DNA of 49,042 nucleotides from a virus (IMGVR_UViG_3300025674_007600:1-49042); one strand, 5' to 3'; numbered from the stretch's first letter, positions 26,321 through 34,537 are shown. The notes: generated by a model not told the origin, from the letters alone. Numbers and translations are program-made.

Positions 26321-28394
26321 CCCAGAATACTTCCTTTCGATTCAACAGGTAGCTCTTGATATCTTCTAAATTATCTGTATTAAACCAGTCTTCGTCTGCA
26401 TGCTGAACATAATCGTTTAACTCTAGCTCACAACCGAGAAGTTTGGCCTCAATGACAAACCTTGGACAAGTATCATAACCAGTTGGCAAGAAACAGACAC
26501 CCTTAGCAGTTGACATCTTTTCCAGTACCTGACGTGGTTCGAGTCCTGAAATCACTTCATAATCTAGATTGTTATCTTTGCACCACTTTTCAGATTGATT
26601 ACTTCCCTTAATCCAAGATCTTGAACCAAGCACGAGCCATGTTTCTGTTCTGTCTTCTGTTTTTCTGGAAAGGCTTTCTATATTCTCAAAGAACTCCTCG
26701 TCGAATGTCGAAGATAAGACACAAAGTCGCGACTCTTCAATACTAGGCAAATCGCTTAGATAAATATTCTTTTGTCTGCTTGACATAAAGAATGTCTTTT
26801 TAGAACTGTTGATAAACTCTGTGATGGCCAATCCACGGTCAGTATCCGCATATGAGCACTCCTCGTCTTCTAGGAACTGATACAATACGGGGTTTCTGTA
26901 TTCACAATACTTATAGTCGTATTCTACAAAATAGTAATCTTGTATTGTTTTTGAGACTGTAGATAGAATATTACTATCTAACTGAGCGATGTTGCCAAAG
27001 ATCCACTTTTTGTCGTGGTATGCCCTGACCATTTGCTCGGTTACGTTAGCCGAGTTAATTTTAAGGTATTCTACATTTTCTTTCTCAGGAATAGAATCAA
27101 TCAAAGCTTGCAAACTTAGCTCGGCTCCACCAGTGTACTGGCCCAAGAACATGTCTGAGACAAAAATGTAATCGTAATTTTTCTTCTCGTGTATATGCTT
27201 GGCTAGCTGTTCATGCTTCTTATCCCAAGCAAATTCTTCGCAAACCCAAGCCTGAAGCTCTTCAGCCTTTGCCCGCCACTTGTCGTAGTTCTTTCGGACT
27301 TGACGCATGCGAAGCTTGAAAGAACCCTCGGTTGGGTAGCACCAAGACATCCCCTTCTCAATGACACCCTGCCATAGAGCAGCGTCAGGGACAGGCCCAA
27401 GAGTGAAGTCAACCTCGGCAAACATCGCCTTATTCTTGCCCTTCTTCTTCTTTGATTTGGACTCCCATGGCATGTAAAGGAAATCGCACTGACCAGACCA
27501 GCCAGGAGCAATAATAGGAAGACCGCTGTAGGCGGCTTCAAATAGGGGTAGACCGAAGCCTTCACCGTGGGTGAGTGAAACCATTGCCTTGACCTTGGGA
27601 TGCTTGTAGAGTGCATGCATTTCGCTCTCAGACATATCCCCGTGTAGAAGGTAGACCTTGCACTTGCGGCCTGAGATGTCAGGGATAGAGTTTTCGATTT
27701 GCTGGAGGGCAAACTCGCGGTCGACAACAGAGTTGTTCTTTAGGCTCATCTTTACGATAAGGCCGACTTCCTCGTCGTGGTTTTCTTCCACGAACCAGCG
27801 AATAAGGTTTTGAATGTTCTTTCGCGGACCCCATTGAGCGACTGCGAGGTAGTTGAAGTCGTGCTCAAGGCTTAGGTCTAGTTCAGGTAGTCCGTCAAAA
27901 GTCTTTACTGGATAGTGAGCGATCTCCACAGGTGTCTGGTTGGCAAGATGAATCTGCTGCCCAGTTTGTGGATGCTGGCCTGAATAGACTGCATCAAAGC
28001 TAGACTTAGAATGCTCGGAGATCGTAATAATCTTATCCATCAGGTTAGCCTGCTGGATCCACACCGGAGCGACCTTATTTGTTTCGATGCCCGCTGTGAC
28101 GCCAATATTAACTGCCGCTAACTTCTGCCACTCGTTAGGGATGGTGACCTGGACGGAAATGTCGTAAGGAAGCTTCTGATGAAGATGGACTGTTGCCTTG
28201 TTTACCTGCTGGTCGATCCATGCTCGCTCCTCGCCTGGAATGGCGAGCCAGCCAGTCTCTCCCCACTTTGTGGGAAGGATGTGAATGTCAAACTCGTCCT
28301 CTCGCATCCTTAGGGCGCGAAGGACAAAGCGGGTGTGTTCGCCATAGCCCGACTGCGTGAGGGCTGGACCTCTTACTAAAACTGTCTTTTTCAC
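26307..28394 (-). CDS. Double-domain GT-B glycosyltransferase
   Basis: 695 residues, two glycosyltransferase modules. Residues 1-410 form a full GT4-like enzyme (SQ.GYGEHTRFVLRALRMRE near the start, 'HGEGFGLPLFEAAYSGLPII' as E-x7-E donor motif). Residues 420-690 form a second, shorter GT-B half-like module ending in 'CFLPTGYDTCPRFVIEAKLLGC'. Base composition changes sharply near 27.2 kb, at the domain boundary: the first domain is GC-richer, like the flanking phage genes, the second AT-richer, like the island. The start is GTG at 28394, overlapping the upstream TGA in ATGTGA, with AGGAGG 4 bases before it. It looks like a fusion of a resident gene with an imported one. Confidence 0.82.
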   Translation of the reverse strand: MKKTVLVRGPALTQSGYGEHTRFVLRALRMREDEFDIHILPTKWGETGWLAIPGEERAWIDQQVNKATVHLHQKLPYDISVQVTIPNEWQKLAAVNIGVTAGIETNKVAPVWIQQANLMDKIITISEHSKSSFDAVYSGQHPQTGQQIHLANQTPVEIAHYPVKTFDGLPELDLSLEHDFNYLAVAQWGPRKNIQNLIRWFVEENHDEEVGLIVKMSLKNNSVVDREFALQQIENSIPDISGRKCKVYLLHGDMSESEMHALYKHPKVKAMVSLTHGEGFGLPLFEAAYSGLPIIAPGWSGQCDFLYMPWESKSKKKKGKNKAMFAEVDFTLGPVPDAALWQGVIEKGMSWCYPTEGSFKLRMRQVRKNYDKWRAKAEELQAWVCEEFAWDKKHEQLAKHIHEKKNYDYIFVSDMFLGQYTGGAELSLQALIDSIPEKENVEYLKINSANVTEQMVRAYHDKKWIFGNIAQLDSNILSTVSKTIQDYYFVEYDYKYCEYRNPVLYQFLEDEECSYADTDRGLAITEFINSSKKTFFMSSRQKNIYLSDLPSIEESRLCVLSSTFDEEFFENIESLSRKTEDRTETWLVLGSRSWIKGSNQSEKWCKDNNLDYEVISGLEPRQVLEKMSTAKGVCFLPTGYDTCPRFVIEAKLLGCELELNDYVQHADEDWFNTDNLEDIKSYLLNRKEVFWDEVR

Positions 28395-29659
28395 ATTGCC
28401 TCCTTAAGTTCCCAAGCCTTGTAGCCCTTTCTGTTTTCCCACGATCCAAGACGCTCAACAATGTCGTCAACCAACTCGACCCAGCGGGCTGTAAAATCCT
28501 CAAAGTTGTAGTTGGCCTGGACATGAGCCATGCCCTTCTCGCCCATTACATCACGCTCTTCTTGTGATAGGTTGTAGAAGCGCTCTAAGGCCCCTACAAC
28601 TTGTTCCTCGCTCAAACGGTCCTCGTAGATGTATGGAACTGTCTGCGAGCCGATAAGGGCCTTAGAGGACGGCTCAAGGCCAATGCCAAACCACTCCTCT
28701 CCGTCTGTGACCTGCTCCTGTAATCCACCGGTCATGTTGACGATGATGGGGGTGCCACAAGAAAGAGACTCAAGAGTGGCGAGACCAAAGCCTTCGGCAT
28801 CTGAAATGTTGATGGTGCAGTCGGCCATGTTATACATTAGAGCAAGACCTTCGGCTGGCATCTTGTTTCTGGAAATGACAATGCGGCCGTCGGCAATGTC
28901 GTAGTCCTTGAGAATAACCTCTAGATCCTGACCATTTGGATCCTTTGGATCGGTGTGCATAATGAGGCAAACCTTGTCGGGGCCAACTCGTTCGGCAAAC
29001 TTGTTGAACCAGTTGATGAGTGTGCCAGACTGCTTGCGGCGGGCGTTACGGTTGTTCCAGAAAAAGATCATCCGGTCATTGTGGTCTGGGAAGTTTGTGT
29101 TCTTAAACTCCTCAATGACCTCACTGTCCAACTTACGGAAGATGTCACCGTTGACCGCGTGAGGGATGTAGTGGTTTTCAACATCCGGGGCGACCTGGCT
29201 TACAATGTCGTGTGTGACCTTGGAAATAGATGCGATGACATCTGTTGAGTTATACCACTTTGCGTTGAACTTTGGCGGTGGGTAGTTGTCCCAAACATGG
29301 TAGTAGACCATTGGGACGAGGGCACGAATCTCGTTTTCGATCTGCCAAAGCCAGTTGTAGAAACGCGGGTCGGTCATAAACCAAAGCATGTCCGGCTTCT
29401 CCGTCCATAGGACTGAACGGATAATGTCAGCGTTTCCATAACCATCAACAGGATGCACGACGAAATCGCCGTCATCCCATGCGTCTCCCTGGATGTTCTG
29501 GGGCTGGTAGTTTTGATGCTTCACAGCACCACCTAAACAAATAAATCTGTAGCGGCCGGTTCTCAATAGTGTCTGGATAATGTAGTTCGTCTGTGTTCCA
29601 ACACCAGAGGGCGCTAACGGGTGATCCGAGATAACTAGGATCGTCTTCTTTTCACTCAT
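28391..29659 (-). CDS. GT4 family glycosyltransferase
   Basis: 422 residues, ATG 29659. The opening 'ILVISDHPLAPSGVGTQTNY' is a GT-B N-terminal loop, 'MIFFWNNRNARRKQSGTLIN' lies at the donor-site strand, and 'AEGFGLATLESLSCGTPIIV' is the full E-x7-E motif. This gene is GC-richer than the island's middle and similar in composition to the N-terminal half of the next glycosyltransferase, so the two may be older phage genes that the island was inserted beside. Function: transfer of a nucleotide-activated sugar; acceptor unknown. Confidence 0.88.
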   Translation of the reverse strand: MSEKKTILVISDHPLAPSGVGTQTNYIIQTLLRTGRYRFICLGGAVKHQNYQPQNIQGDAWDDGDFVVHPVDGYGNADIIRSVLWTEKPDMLWFMTDPRFYNWLWQIENEIRALVPMVYYHVWDNYPPPKFNAKWYNSTDVIASISKVTHDIVSQVAPDVENHYIPHAVNGDIFRKLDSEVIEEFKNTNFPDHNDRMIFFWNNRNARRKQSGTLINWFNKFAERVGPDKVCLIMHTDPKDPNGQDLEVILKDYDIADGRIVISRNKMPAEGLALMYNMADCTINISDAEGFGLATLESLSCGTPIIVNMTGGLQEQVTDGEEWFGIGLEPSSKALIGSQTVPYIYEDRLSEEQVVGALERFYNLSQEERDVMGEKGMAHVQANYNFEDFTARWVELVDDIVERLGSWENRKGYKAWELKEAM

Positions 29660-29667
29660 CTAAACCT

Positions 29668-30432
29668 CTAACGGCAGTGTTCCGTTTTGTAAAATGCACA
29701 ACCCTTGCAAGAAAGTCGATTCTTGATGGTTAGTTTTCTTTTTATATTCTTAACTGCCTTATCAAGAAAAGTCAAGGCATTTTTCATTTTTATTTTACCA
29801 CTTGTAACCCTGAAGATCTCTGTGTTGTTCTTCTTGGCAGTTCGCTTGAGAAGCCCGAAGTGTGTTTCCACCATGTCGAGCGGGACTCCGTGCTTCTTTG
29901 CCCAGAAAAACTTGTAGAGGGTAAGTTGGTAGTTGATGATCTTGTCGGCCTTCTTTCTAGCGTCCCAGCCCCAAGAACAGGTCTTCCAGTCAAGGATGTG
30001 GTACTTTCCGTCTGGAGTCTTCACCACGAGGTCGATGAAGCCCTTGAACTTCATGTCTTCGCCCTCGATATCCTCGTAAAGCTTTTCTTCGGTTGCAACG
30101 ACTTCGCACTCCTCAAAATAGTTGTCAAGTTCGTCACGGAAGGAGTCGACAATGGGCTTGTACTGTCCCATCATCTGCTCCTTAAGGTCAAGTTCAATGA
30201 CAACTTCCTTTTCTTCCAGGGAGGCAACTTCCTTTGCAAACTCCTCTAGGAAGTGAGCGTCTCGGTCTAGGTTTTCATCTAGGAGACCGTGCTCACAAAC
30301 GGAGTGAATCGCAGTTCCAAAGGCGGTGTGTAGGTTGCCTTTGAAGCCTGCGATCCTGTCAATGTATTGTAGTTTATGCTTGTAGGGGCACTCGTGCCAA
30401 ATCTTAATCTCAGAGTACGAAACGTGCGACAA
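29668..30432 (-). CDS. PD-(D/E)XK nuclease, Cas4/RecB-like
   Basis: 254 residues. The nuclease core 'MKFKGFIDLVVKTPDGKYHILDWKT' region holds D-x(n)-D-W-K (…FIDLVV…ILDWKT), the catalytic Asp/Asp-x-Lys, followed by a QLTLYKFFWAKK helix. A Cys in 'HECPYKHK' near the N-terminus and three in the C-terminal 'CKGCAFYKTEHC' (about 242-253) suggest an iron-sulfur cluster, as in Cas4 and AddB. The first residue is encoded by TTG at 30432, preceded by GAGG; no ATG is near. Such genes are common in T4-like marine phages and are thought to process DNA ends in recombination or host DNA breakdown. Confidence 0.85.
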   Translation of the reverse strand: MSHVSYSEIKIWHECPYKHKLQYIDRIAGFKGNLHTAFGTAIHSVCEHGLLDENLDRDAHFLEEFAKEVASLEEKEVVIELDLKEQMMGQYKPIVDSFRDELDNYFEECEVVATEEKLYEDIEGEDMKFKGFIDLVVKTPDGKYHILDWKTCSWGWDARKKADKIINYQLTLYKFFWAKKHGVPLDMVETHFGLLKRTAKKNNTEIFRVTSGKIKMKNALTFLDKAVKNIKRKLTIKNRLSCKGCAFYKTEHCR

Positions 30433-30780
30433 TTATTCCTCAGTAGAGACCTTCGTGGTTGAAGATCTAGTACGTCTCTTACGAGTGCGTACTGGTTTCT
30501 CTTCTTCTATTATAGTCGGTTCTGGCTCTGGGTCAAGCACTTTTTCAACTTTCTTTTCAAAGACCCAAGCTCCTCTGCGGGAATAGTCTCTCCAGTTCTT
30601 TAGTTCCGTGGACGAAACGCAGTCTCCAACTTCGACACCCCTCTCTGCAAGAATAGTCAAAACATCTTCTGTCTTGCAGCGAAAACGCTCGATCTTTCTA
30701 TTTTGACTGGAATGGGGGATCTGGACGAATACGTGAATCCTGTTGTCTTTTTCCTCTACTTCAAACTTTTCAATCCTCAT
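30433..30780 (-). CDS. Hypothetical phage protein, basic C-terminus
   Basis: 115 residues. Folded beta-rich N-terminal part (MRIEKFEVEEKDNRIHVFVQ...), then a Pro/Glu-rich linker and an Arg/Lys-rich end (RTRKRRTRSSTTK). Starts at ATG 30780, 9 bases after AGGAGG; the longer TTG start would sit on top of that site. The basic tail may bind nucleic acid. I do not recognise the family. It is translated just before the nuclease gene, so the two may act together (inference). Confidence 0.65.
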   Translation of the reverse strand: MRIEKFEVEEKDNRIHVFVQIPHSSQNRKIERFRCKTEDVLTILAERGVEVGDCVSSTELKNWRDYSRRGAWVFEKKVEKVLDPEPEPTIIEEEKPVRTRKRRTRSSTTKVSTEE

Positions 30781-31462
30781 ACGAAACAACCTCCTCTATA
30801 ATACTAAATAGGACCGGGCTCAGCCGAGAAACCTCCGAGGCGTCTCCAATGAAATAATCCTCAAAGCCGGCGGCCCAATATTCTCTTATGCTGGTTGCTG
30901 CATACGGACGATGGAAGATGCCGTCTGTAAAGTTTCTCAAGTTTGCATAACCAACTTCTTTATGTAAGAACTCGTCAAACGCAAGATCGTATTCTATATC
31001 TTGGAAGTCTAGACCACTTGTGTCGTAATCGTGTGCGTCAAGGTGGCGAGCAAGAGTGTCCCGCTTGGTCTGAAACTCCTTTCTCAGCTTTCCGTCTCCG
31101 TATATAAGGCGGCCTAAGCGCTCCTCAATAGAGTGGGAAACTTCGTGGACAATGTTTTCTATCACATCGTGGTCGCTGTAAAGGAACGGAGTAAGGTAGA
31201 TGGCACCGTCCCTGCAGAGCGCTTCCAGTTCGCGTTCTCTCAAAAAGTCAAAGTCATCAACTATGATCATGTCCACTTCGTCGAAAAGATGCGGAGGCAT
31301 CATCTTTTCTATTTTAGAAATAACATCTCTGACCTCGACCTCGCCATAGAAGTGCTGCTGAAGGTAAAACATCTTGCCAAAAATAGAATGCTCTCTTTGT
31401 GCCCTATTGTGGTTCTGTAAGGAGCTTTCAATAATCTTCTGGACTTTATCCTTGGGGTCCAT
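30770..31462 (-). CDS. Zincin-like putative metallopeptidase
   Basis: 230 residues, ATG 31462. 'IENIVHEVSHSIEERLG' (102-117) is a clear HExxH zinc motif, His106 and His110 with Glu107. Downstream 'IREYWAAGFEDYFIGD' near the C-terminus could supply the third zinc ligand (Glu) as in gluzincins. 'AIYLTPFLYSDHDVI' forms the edge strand before the motif. No signal peptide, so it acts in the cytoplasm or in the virion. A second HExxH protein lies at 38123-38956. Its substrate is unknown; phage zincins are seldom characterised. Confidence 0.7.
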   Translation of the reverse strand: MDPKDKVQKIIESSLQNHNRAQREHSIFGKMFYLQQHFYGEVEVRDVISKIEKMMPPHLFDEVDMIIVDDFDFLRERELEALCRDGAIYLTPFLYSDHDVIENIVHEVSHSIEERLGRLIYGDGKLRKEFQTKRDTLARHLDAHDYDTSGLDFQDIEYDLAFDEFLHKEVGYANLRNFTDGIFHRPYAATSIREYWAAGFEDYFIGDASEVSRLSPVLFSIIEEVVSYED

Positions 31463-31790
31463 CTTCCGCTCCTGCGATGTGCCTCTCTAAGTCTTCTGTA
31501 TATTCTACATCCGATAGGGCTTGGCGATAACCTCTCATAAAGTTTTCTTCTGCGATGGCAAGCATAAAGTCTGGAAACTCTCGAATCATTAGTTCGGCAA
31601 CCATCTCAACGGTCACCGAGCCGTCCCACTTGAATTCTTGTCCCATCGCTTCCTCAAAGCGTTCCTTCTCGGCTGCGAAGTGTTCTCCAACATAGTTTAC
31701 CAGCCATTCCTTCATTGGCGTGTCTGTGTCAACTGGCACCTTTAGTGTTGGGTTTCTCTCATACTTGCTGAATGTTTCTTTTGTCAGCAT
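31446..31790 (-). CDS. Hypothetical protein after the sigma70 promoter
   Basis: 114 residues, helical and acidic (MLTKETFSKYERNPTLKVPV at the start; MIREFPDFMLAIAEENFMRG in the middle). I do not recognise it as a known domain, although it has the look of a conserved T4-like marine phage protein. It is the first gene after a near-consensus sigma70 promoter (31808-31836) and has a GAAAGGAG ribosome site before ATG 31790. Its transcription is therefore probably early, along with the zincin, nuclease and the rest of the operon downstream. Confidence 0.7.
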   Translation of the reverse strand: MLTKETFSKYERNPTLKVPVDTDTPMKEWLVNYVGEHFAAEKERFEEAMGQEFKWDGSVTVEMVAELMIREFPDFMLAIAEENFMRGYRQALSDVEYTEDLERHIAGAEDGPQG

Positions 31791-31807
31791 TTTTGCTCCT
31801 TTCTAAC

Positions 31808-31836
31808 AATATAATAAACTGTTTTTAGTTTGTCAA
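31808..31836 (-). promoter_or_regulatory. Near-consensus host-type sigma70 promoter
   Basis: On the minus strand TTGACA (31836-31831), a 17-base spacer, and TATATT (31813-31808), five of six matches to TATAAT. It lies in the short gap between PhoH and the gene at 31446-31790 and points into the latter. Its host-type elements suggest an early phage promoter for the nuclease region and perhaps for the glycosyltransferase genes further on. Confidence 0.75.
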
Positions 31837-31839
31837 GTT

Positions 31840-33195
31840 TTATAACACCTTCGCAGCAAGTGACGCAACTTCTGAGCGCTCGCCCTTCTTAAGTGTGACG
31901 TGTCCGGTAATGCCAAACTCTTTCATCTTCTCCACGGCGTGGGTGAGGCCAGAGGACATCTCGTTGATGTAGATGTTGTCGATCTGCTCAATGTCACCGG
32001 TTAAGACGATCTTCGTGCCTTCGCCAACTCGGGTAAGAATAGTCTTGATCTCGTGGGCTGTAAGGTTCTGCGCCTCGTCAATGACAATAAAGGCGTTGGC
32101 GATGGAACGACCACGAATGTAAGTTAGTGCTTCCATTTCGATGATGCCGCGCTGCATATACTCGTCAAGCGTTGTCTGATCGTCACCTGTAAGAAACTTT
32201 AGGTTGTCCTGCACTGGTGCAAGCCAGGGGGCCATCTTCTCTTCCATTGTGCCAGGAAGGAAGCCAATGTCCTTACCCATAGGCATAACTGGGCGAGATA
32301 CCACCAGGCGCTTGTAATACACGCTGTCAGGGTTCGCTTCTTTCAGTCCATACTTTGTGTCGACGCTATTCATAACCTGCTCTAGGCCGGCAGCAATGGC
32401 TATCAGGGTCTTACCAGAACCAGCCTTACCGACGAGAGAGACAACTTGGATTCCTGGGTCCATCAGCAGGTCAAGGGCAAACATCTGCTCCTTGTTCCTA
32501 GCCTTTACACCCCAGAGTCCTTGTTTGAATTGAACCACGGGCATTAGAGGAAACTGATAATCAACAAACCTACAAAGTGCTGTCTTCTTATCGTTGGAAC
32601 TGGAAACCAACATAATAAATTCGTTAGGACACAAACCTCGGTTTTCTTCTTCGGATACCTTAATTTTGCTACCCTCGTAGAACTGATCAATGATCTGGTC
32701 ATCTACAAGAATAGTCGTAAACCCTGAGTAAAAGTCCGACTCCCGCTTGATAACCTCGTTCTCGGTATAGTCCTCACTCACTATTCCAAGCGAATCGCAG
32801 ATAACTCGCATGTTGATATCACGGCTTACAAGAATAGTTTTTCTGCTTCCGTTAGTGCTGTCTTCGTGTAGGGCAGTAGAAATAATTTCGTGGTCTGGGA
32901 CACCAGCGTCGAGATCATGCGGTAGAACCTCTGGGTTGCCACCTGCAACTCTTAGAATACCCTTTCCCTTGCCAAGTCTTACACCTTTCTGTAAGCAACC
33001 TTTGGCGCGTAGATCGTCAAGGGAGCGAATAATCATTCTTGCATTGATACCGACACTATCCTGCCTCTTCTTATGTTTGTCTATTTCCTGAAGAACTTTT
33101 AGCGGAACAATGATATCGTTGTTTGCGTAGTTAAAGATGCAATCTGCATCCGTCAAGCATGCGCTCGTGTCAAGCACATAGGTCTTTTTTGCCAT
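31840..33195 (-). CDS. phoH: PIN-PhoH fusion ATPase (PhoH2 type)
   Basis: 451 residues in two domains. Residues 1-150 form a PIN RNase domain: 'YVLDTSACLT' (Asp9), 'VLQEIDKHK' (Glu37), 'GVPDHEIIS' (Asp101) and 'ILVSRDINMR' (Asp126) supply the four acidic metal ligands. Residues 235-451 form the PhoH P-loop domain: 'SLVGKAGSGKT' (Walker A, 256-263) and 'NAFIVIDEAQN' (Walker B). PIN-PhoH proteins in bacteria have been reported as RNA helicase/RNases. Most phage PhoH proteins lack the PIN part. ATG 33195 after GAGG. It lies between a strong terminator upstream and a promoter downstream, so it may be its own transcript. Confidence 0.9.
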   Translation of the reverse strand: MAKKTYVLDTSACLTDADCIFNYANNDIIVPLKVLQEIDKHKKRQDSVGINARMIIRSLDDLRAKGCLQKGVRLGKGKGILRVAGGNPEVLPHDLDAGVPDHEIISTALHEDSTNGSRKTILVSRDINMRVICDSLGIVSEDYTENEVIKRESDFYSGFTTILVDDQIIDQFYEGSKIKVSEEENRGLCPNEFIMLVSSSNDKKTALCRFVDYQFPLMPVVQFKQGLWGVKARNKEQMFALDLLMDPGIQVVSLVGKAGSGKTLIAIAAGLEQVMNSVDTKYGLKEANPDSVYYKRLVVSRPVMPMGKDIGFLPGTMEEKMAPWLAPVQDNLKFLTGDDQTTLDEYMQRGIIEMEALTYIRGRSIANAFIVIDEAQNLTAHEIKTILTRVGEGTKIVLTGDIEQIDNIYINEMSSGLTHAVEKMKEFGITGHVTLKKGERSEVASLAAKVL

Positions 33196-33256
33196 TCTGA
33201 GTAATACCTCGTTTAGCCCTCGTTGGACTCATAGTAAGTAGTGTTAAACAACGAAA

Positions 33257-33276
33257 CCCGCCTAAACATAGGCGGG
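33257..33276 (-). terminator. Intrinsic terminator before PhoH
   Basis: A perfect 8-base-pair stem, CCCGCCTA/TAGGCGGG with an AACA loop (plus strand), is followed on the minus strand by TTTCGTTGTTT. It lies 12 bases beyond the stop of the HxGH nucleotidyltransferase gene and 60 bases before PhoH. This is the only clear rho-independent terminator I find in the window. Confidence 0.85.
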
Positions 33277-33288
33277 CTCCAAAAGTTT

Positions 33289-33744
33289 CTAAACAGCGCG
33301 TGATTCTCTAAAAAGTGCTAGGTCTCTCTTTCTCTTTTTGTCTGTCACATCGCTTACGAGAGTGGATGAACTGCGGATTTTACCGCCTCCCACACCCCAC
33401 ACCATCTCGATGCCCAACTCTTCACAGACATCCTCTTCTGGAACTCGGCCTGGTGTTCTATCACCGCCATTTGCAAAGATGTCTGGCTTTAGAACTCGGA
33501 GCGACTGACAAACCGTGTTGTCACTGTCGAGCGCAACCTCGACCCTTGAGACACACTCGAAAGCAGAAATGATTTCAGCCCTCTCTGGGAATGGCATGAA
33601 AATAAAACCCTTCTTTCTCATAAGCCACGGGTCTGAATTGATAACTACAATGAGTTCTCCGTGCTTCGCTGCTTCTTGCATCATTCGGAGGTGTCCAACA
33701 TGGACCGGATCGAAGCCTCCTGAAACTACTACTGTCTTTCCCAT
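33289..33744 (-). CDS. HxGH nucleotidyltransferase (cytidylyltransferase-like)
   Basis: 151 residues. 'VVSGGFDPVHVGHLRMMQEA' (5-24) has the HxGH nucleotide-binding motif, 'LIVVINSDPWLMRKKG' and 'MPFPERAEIISAF' match the RfaE C-terminal/glycerol-3-phosphate cytidylyltransferase family, and 'DIFANGGDRTPG' and 'GKIRSSSTLV' (ISSS/IRSSS motif) complete the site. The family adenylylates or cytidylylates a sugar phosphate or NMN. In this phage it could make an activated heptose-like sugar for the glycan island or act in NAD metabolism; a second HxGH domain occurs at 36141-38111. Followed by a terminator. Confidence 0.85.
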   Translation of the reverse strand: MGKTVVVSGGFDPVHVGHLRMMQEAAKHGELIVVINSDPWLMRKKGFIFMPFPERAEIISAFECVSRVEVALDSDNTVCQSLRVLKPDIFANGGDRTPGRVPEEDVCEELGIEMVWGVGGGKIRSSSTLVSDVTDKKRKRDLALFRESRAV

Positions 33745-33924
33745 TTATTCCTCATCTATCAAGCATTCTTGGAATTCTTGAAACTCCTCAACACTAACCT
33801 TTGGAATGTCTCCGTAGTAAAAAGCAAAAAAGACATAAGTGGTCAAGGTTGAGACAACTGAACCAAGCACAAGGCCAAAAAGAAAGCCAATATATTGCTT
33901 GGTTAGTTGCTTTATGAGTTTCAT
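33745..33924 (-). CDS. 59-residue single-span membrane protein
   Basis: A short gene with one membrane helix (about residues 12-37: GFLFGLVLGSVVSTLTTYVF), a basic N-terminus (MKLIKQLTKQ) and an acidic C-terminus (EEFQEFQECLIDEE). The ATG at 33924 follows AGGAAG by 6-7 bases and the TAA directly precedes the ATG of the nucleotidyltransferase. This looks like a phage inner-membrane small protein, with the acidic tail probably outside or in the periplasm. Function unknown; a role in lysis timing or superinfection exclusion is possible but not supported by motifs. Confidence 0.7.
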   Translation of the reverse strand: MKLIKQLTKQYIGFLFGLVLGSVVSTLTTYVFFAFYYGDIPKVSVEEFQEFQECLIDEE

Positions 33925-33944
33925 TCTATCTTCCTAGTATTAGT

Positions 33945-34271
33945 TTAATCTGTCTGCTCTAATTCGTCAAGTGTTTTTTGACATTCTTCTGGAAGATAGG
34001 ATTTTGGCTCTGCTTTATAGATTTCGATATCAGGCTGTTCCCACTCTATTTCTGGACAGTTTTCTTCTTTTAGAATCTTATCTTTCATATAAAATTCTAA
34101 GCCTGACATTGTTGACCTTAGATCTTTGACATTATTGTAAGTTATCTCTATCTCTTCGTGACATTCTTCAATGACATTAGTGATTTCTCCCTGTGGGTCA
34201 TCTTGGATGAGAAAAACTTTATTTTTTGGCTCCTCGGCTAAGATGAAGAGCAGGCTCCATGTTTCTATCAT
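33945..34271 (-). CDS. Hypothetical acidic protein
   Basis: 108 residues, starting MIETWSLLFILAEEPKNKVF, and acidic overall, with Cys residues spread at about 37, 72 and 99 and a helical middle (VKDLRSTMSGLEFYMKDKIL). The first 12 residues are hydrophobic enough to be a weak membrane segment or a signal-like sequence, though they lack a basic start. No family recognised. The start overlaps the stop of the membrane coiled-coil gene by 4 bases, so the two are probably translated together. Confidence 0.6.
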   Translation of the reverse strand: MIETWSLLFILAEEPKNKVFLIQDDPQGEITNVIEECHEEIEITYNNVKDLRSTMSGLEFYMKDKILKEENCPEIEWEQPDIEIYKAEPKSYLPEECQKTLDELEQTD

Positions 34272-34537
34272 TGTGTTACAAACCTCTCAATTCTTTCGAG
34301 AGTTGTCTTCATGTACTCGATGTCTTTCTCCATAGAGATGATGGCCTTGGTATTGCCATCTGCTTCTTTGATTTTTGCTTCTAAACTCTCGATGGTGTCT
34401 TCGGCATCACCAAGATCGTTTGTTATTTCGTGGACTAGAATGTTTGTGTTCCAAACCCACCCGGCGAGTGGAACTACCACAACGCCAAGGACAAGTGTAA
34501 AAACTTTCCATATTTTGTCCATAACATCTTTAGACAT
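34268..34537 (-). CDS. Membrane protein with coiled coil
   Basis: 89 residues, an N-terminal membrane helix (about 8-28: KVFTLVLGVVVVPLAGWVW) then a charged coiled coil (DLGDAEDTIESLEAKIKEAD and 'MEKDIEYMKTTLERIERF'). The layout of one span plus coiled coil resembles XhlA-type or i-spanin-like small lysis proteins, but no specific match is claimed. ATG 34537 has GGGGAGGG about 8 bases upstream. It is the first gene after the tmRNA and has the ACTATTTATAA motif before it, so it could begin a transcript. Confidence 0.7.
   Translation of the reverse strand: MSKDVMDKIWKVFTLVLGVVVVPLAGWVWNTNILVHEITNDLGDAEDTIESLEAKIKEADGNTKAIISMEKDIEYMKTTLERIERFVTQ

Noticed and set aside
27203-27727. 174-residue second-frame open reading frame in the double glycosyltransferase
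   Set aside because: Ser/Arg/Leu-rich with no domain, on the same strand in another frame in the GC-richer part; a shadow.
33196-33256. A promoter before PhoH
   Set aside because: TTGTTT is present but no -10 element at a suitable distance; not supported.
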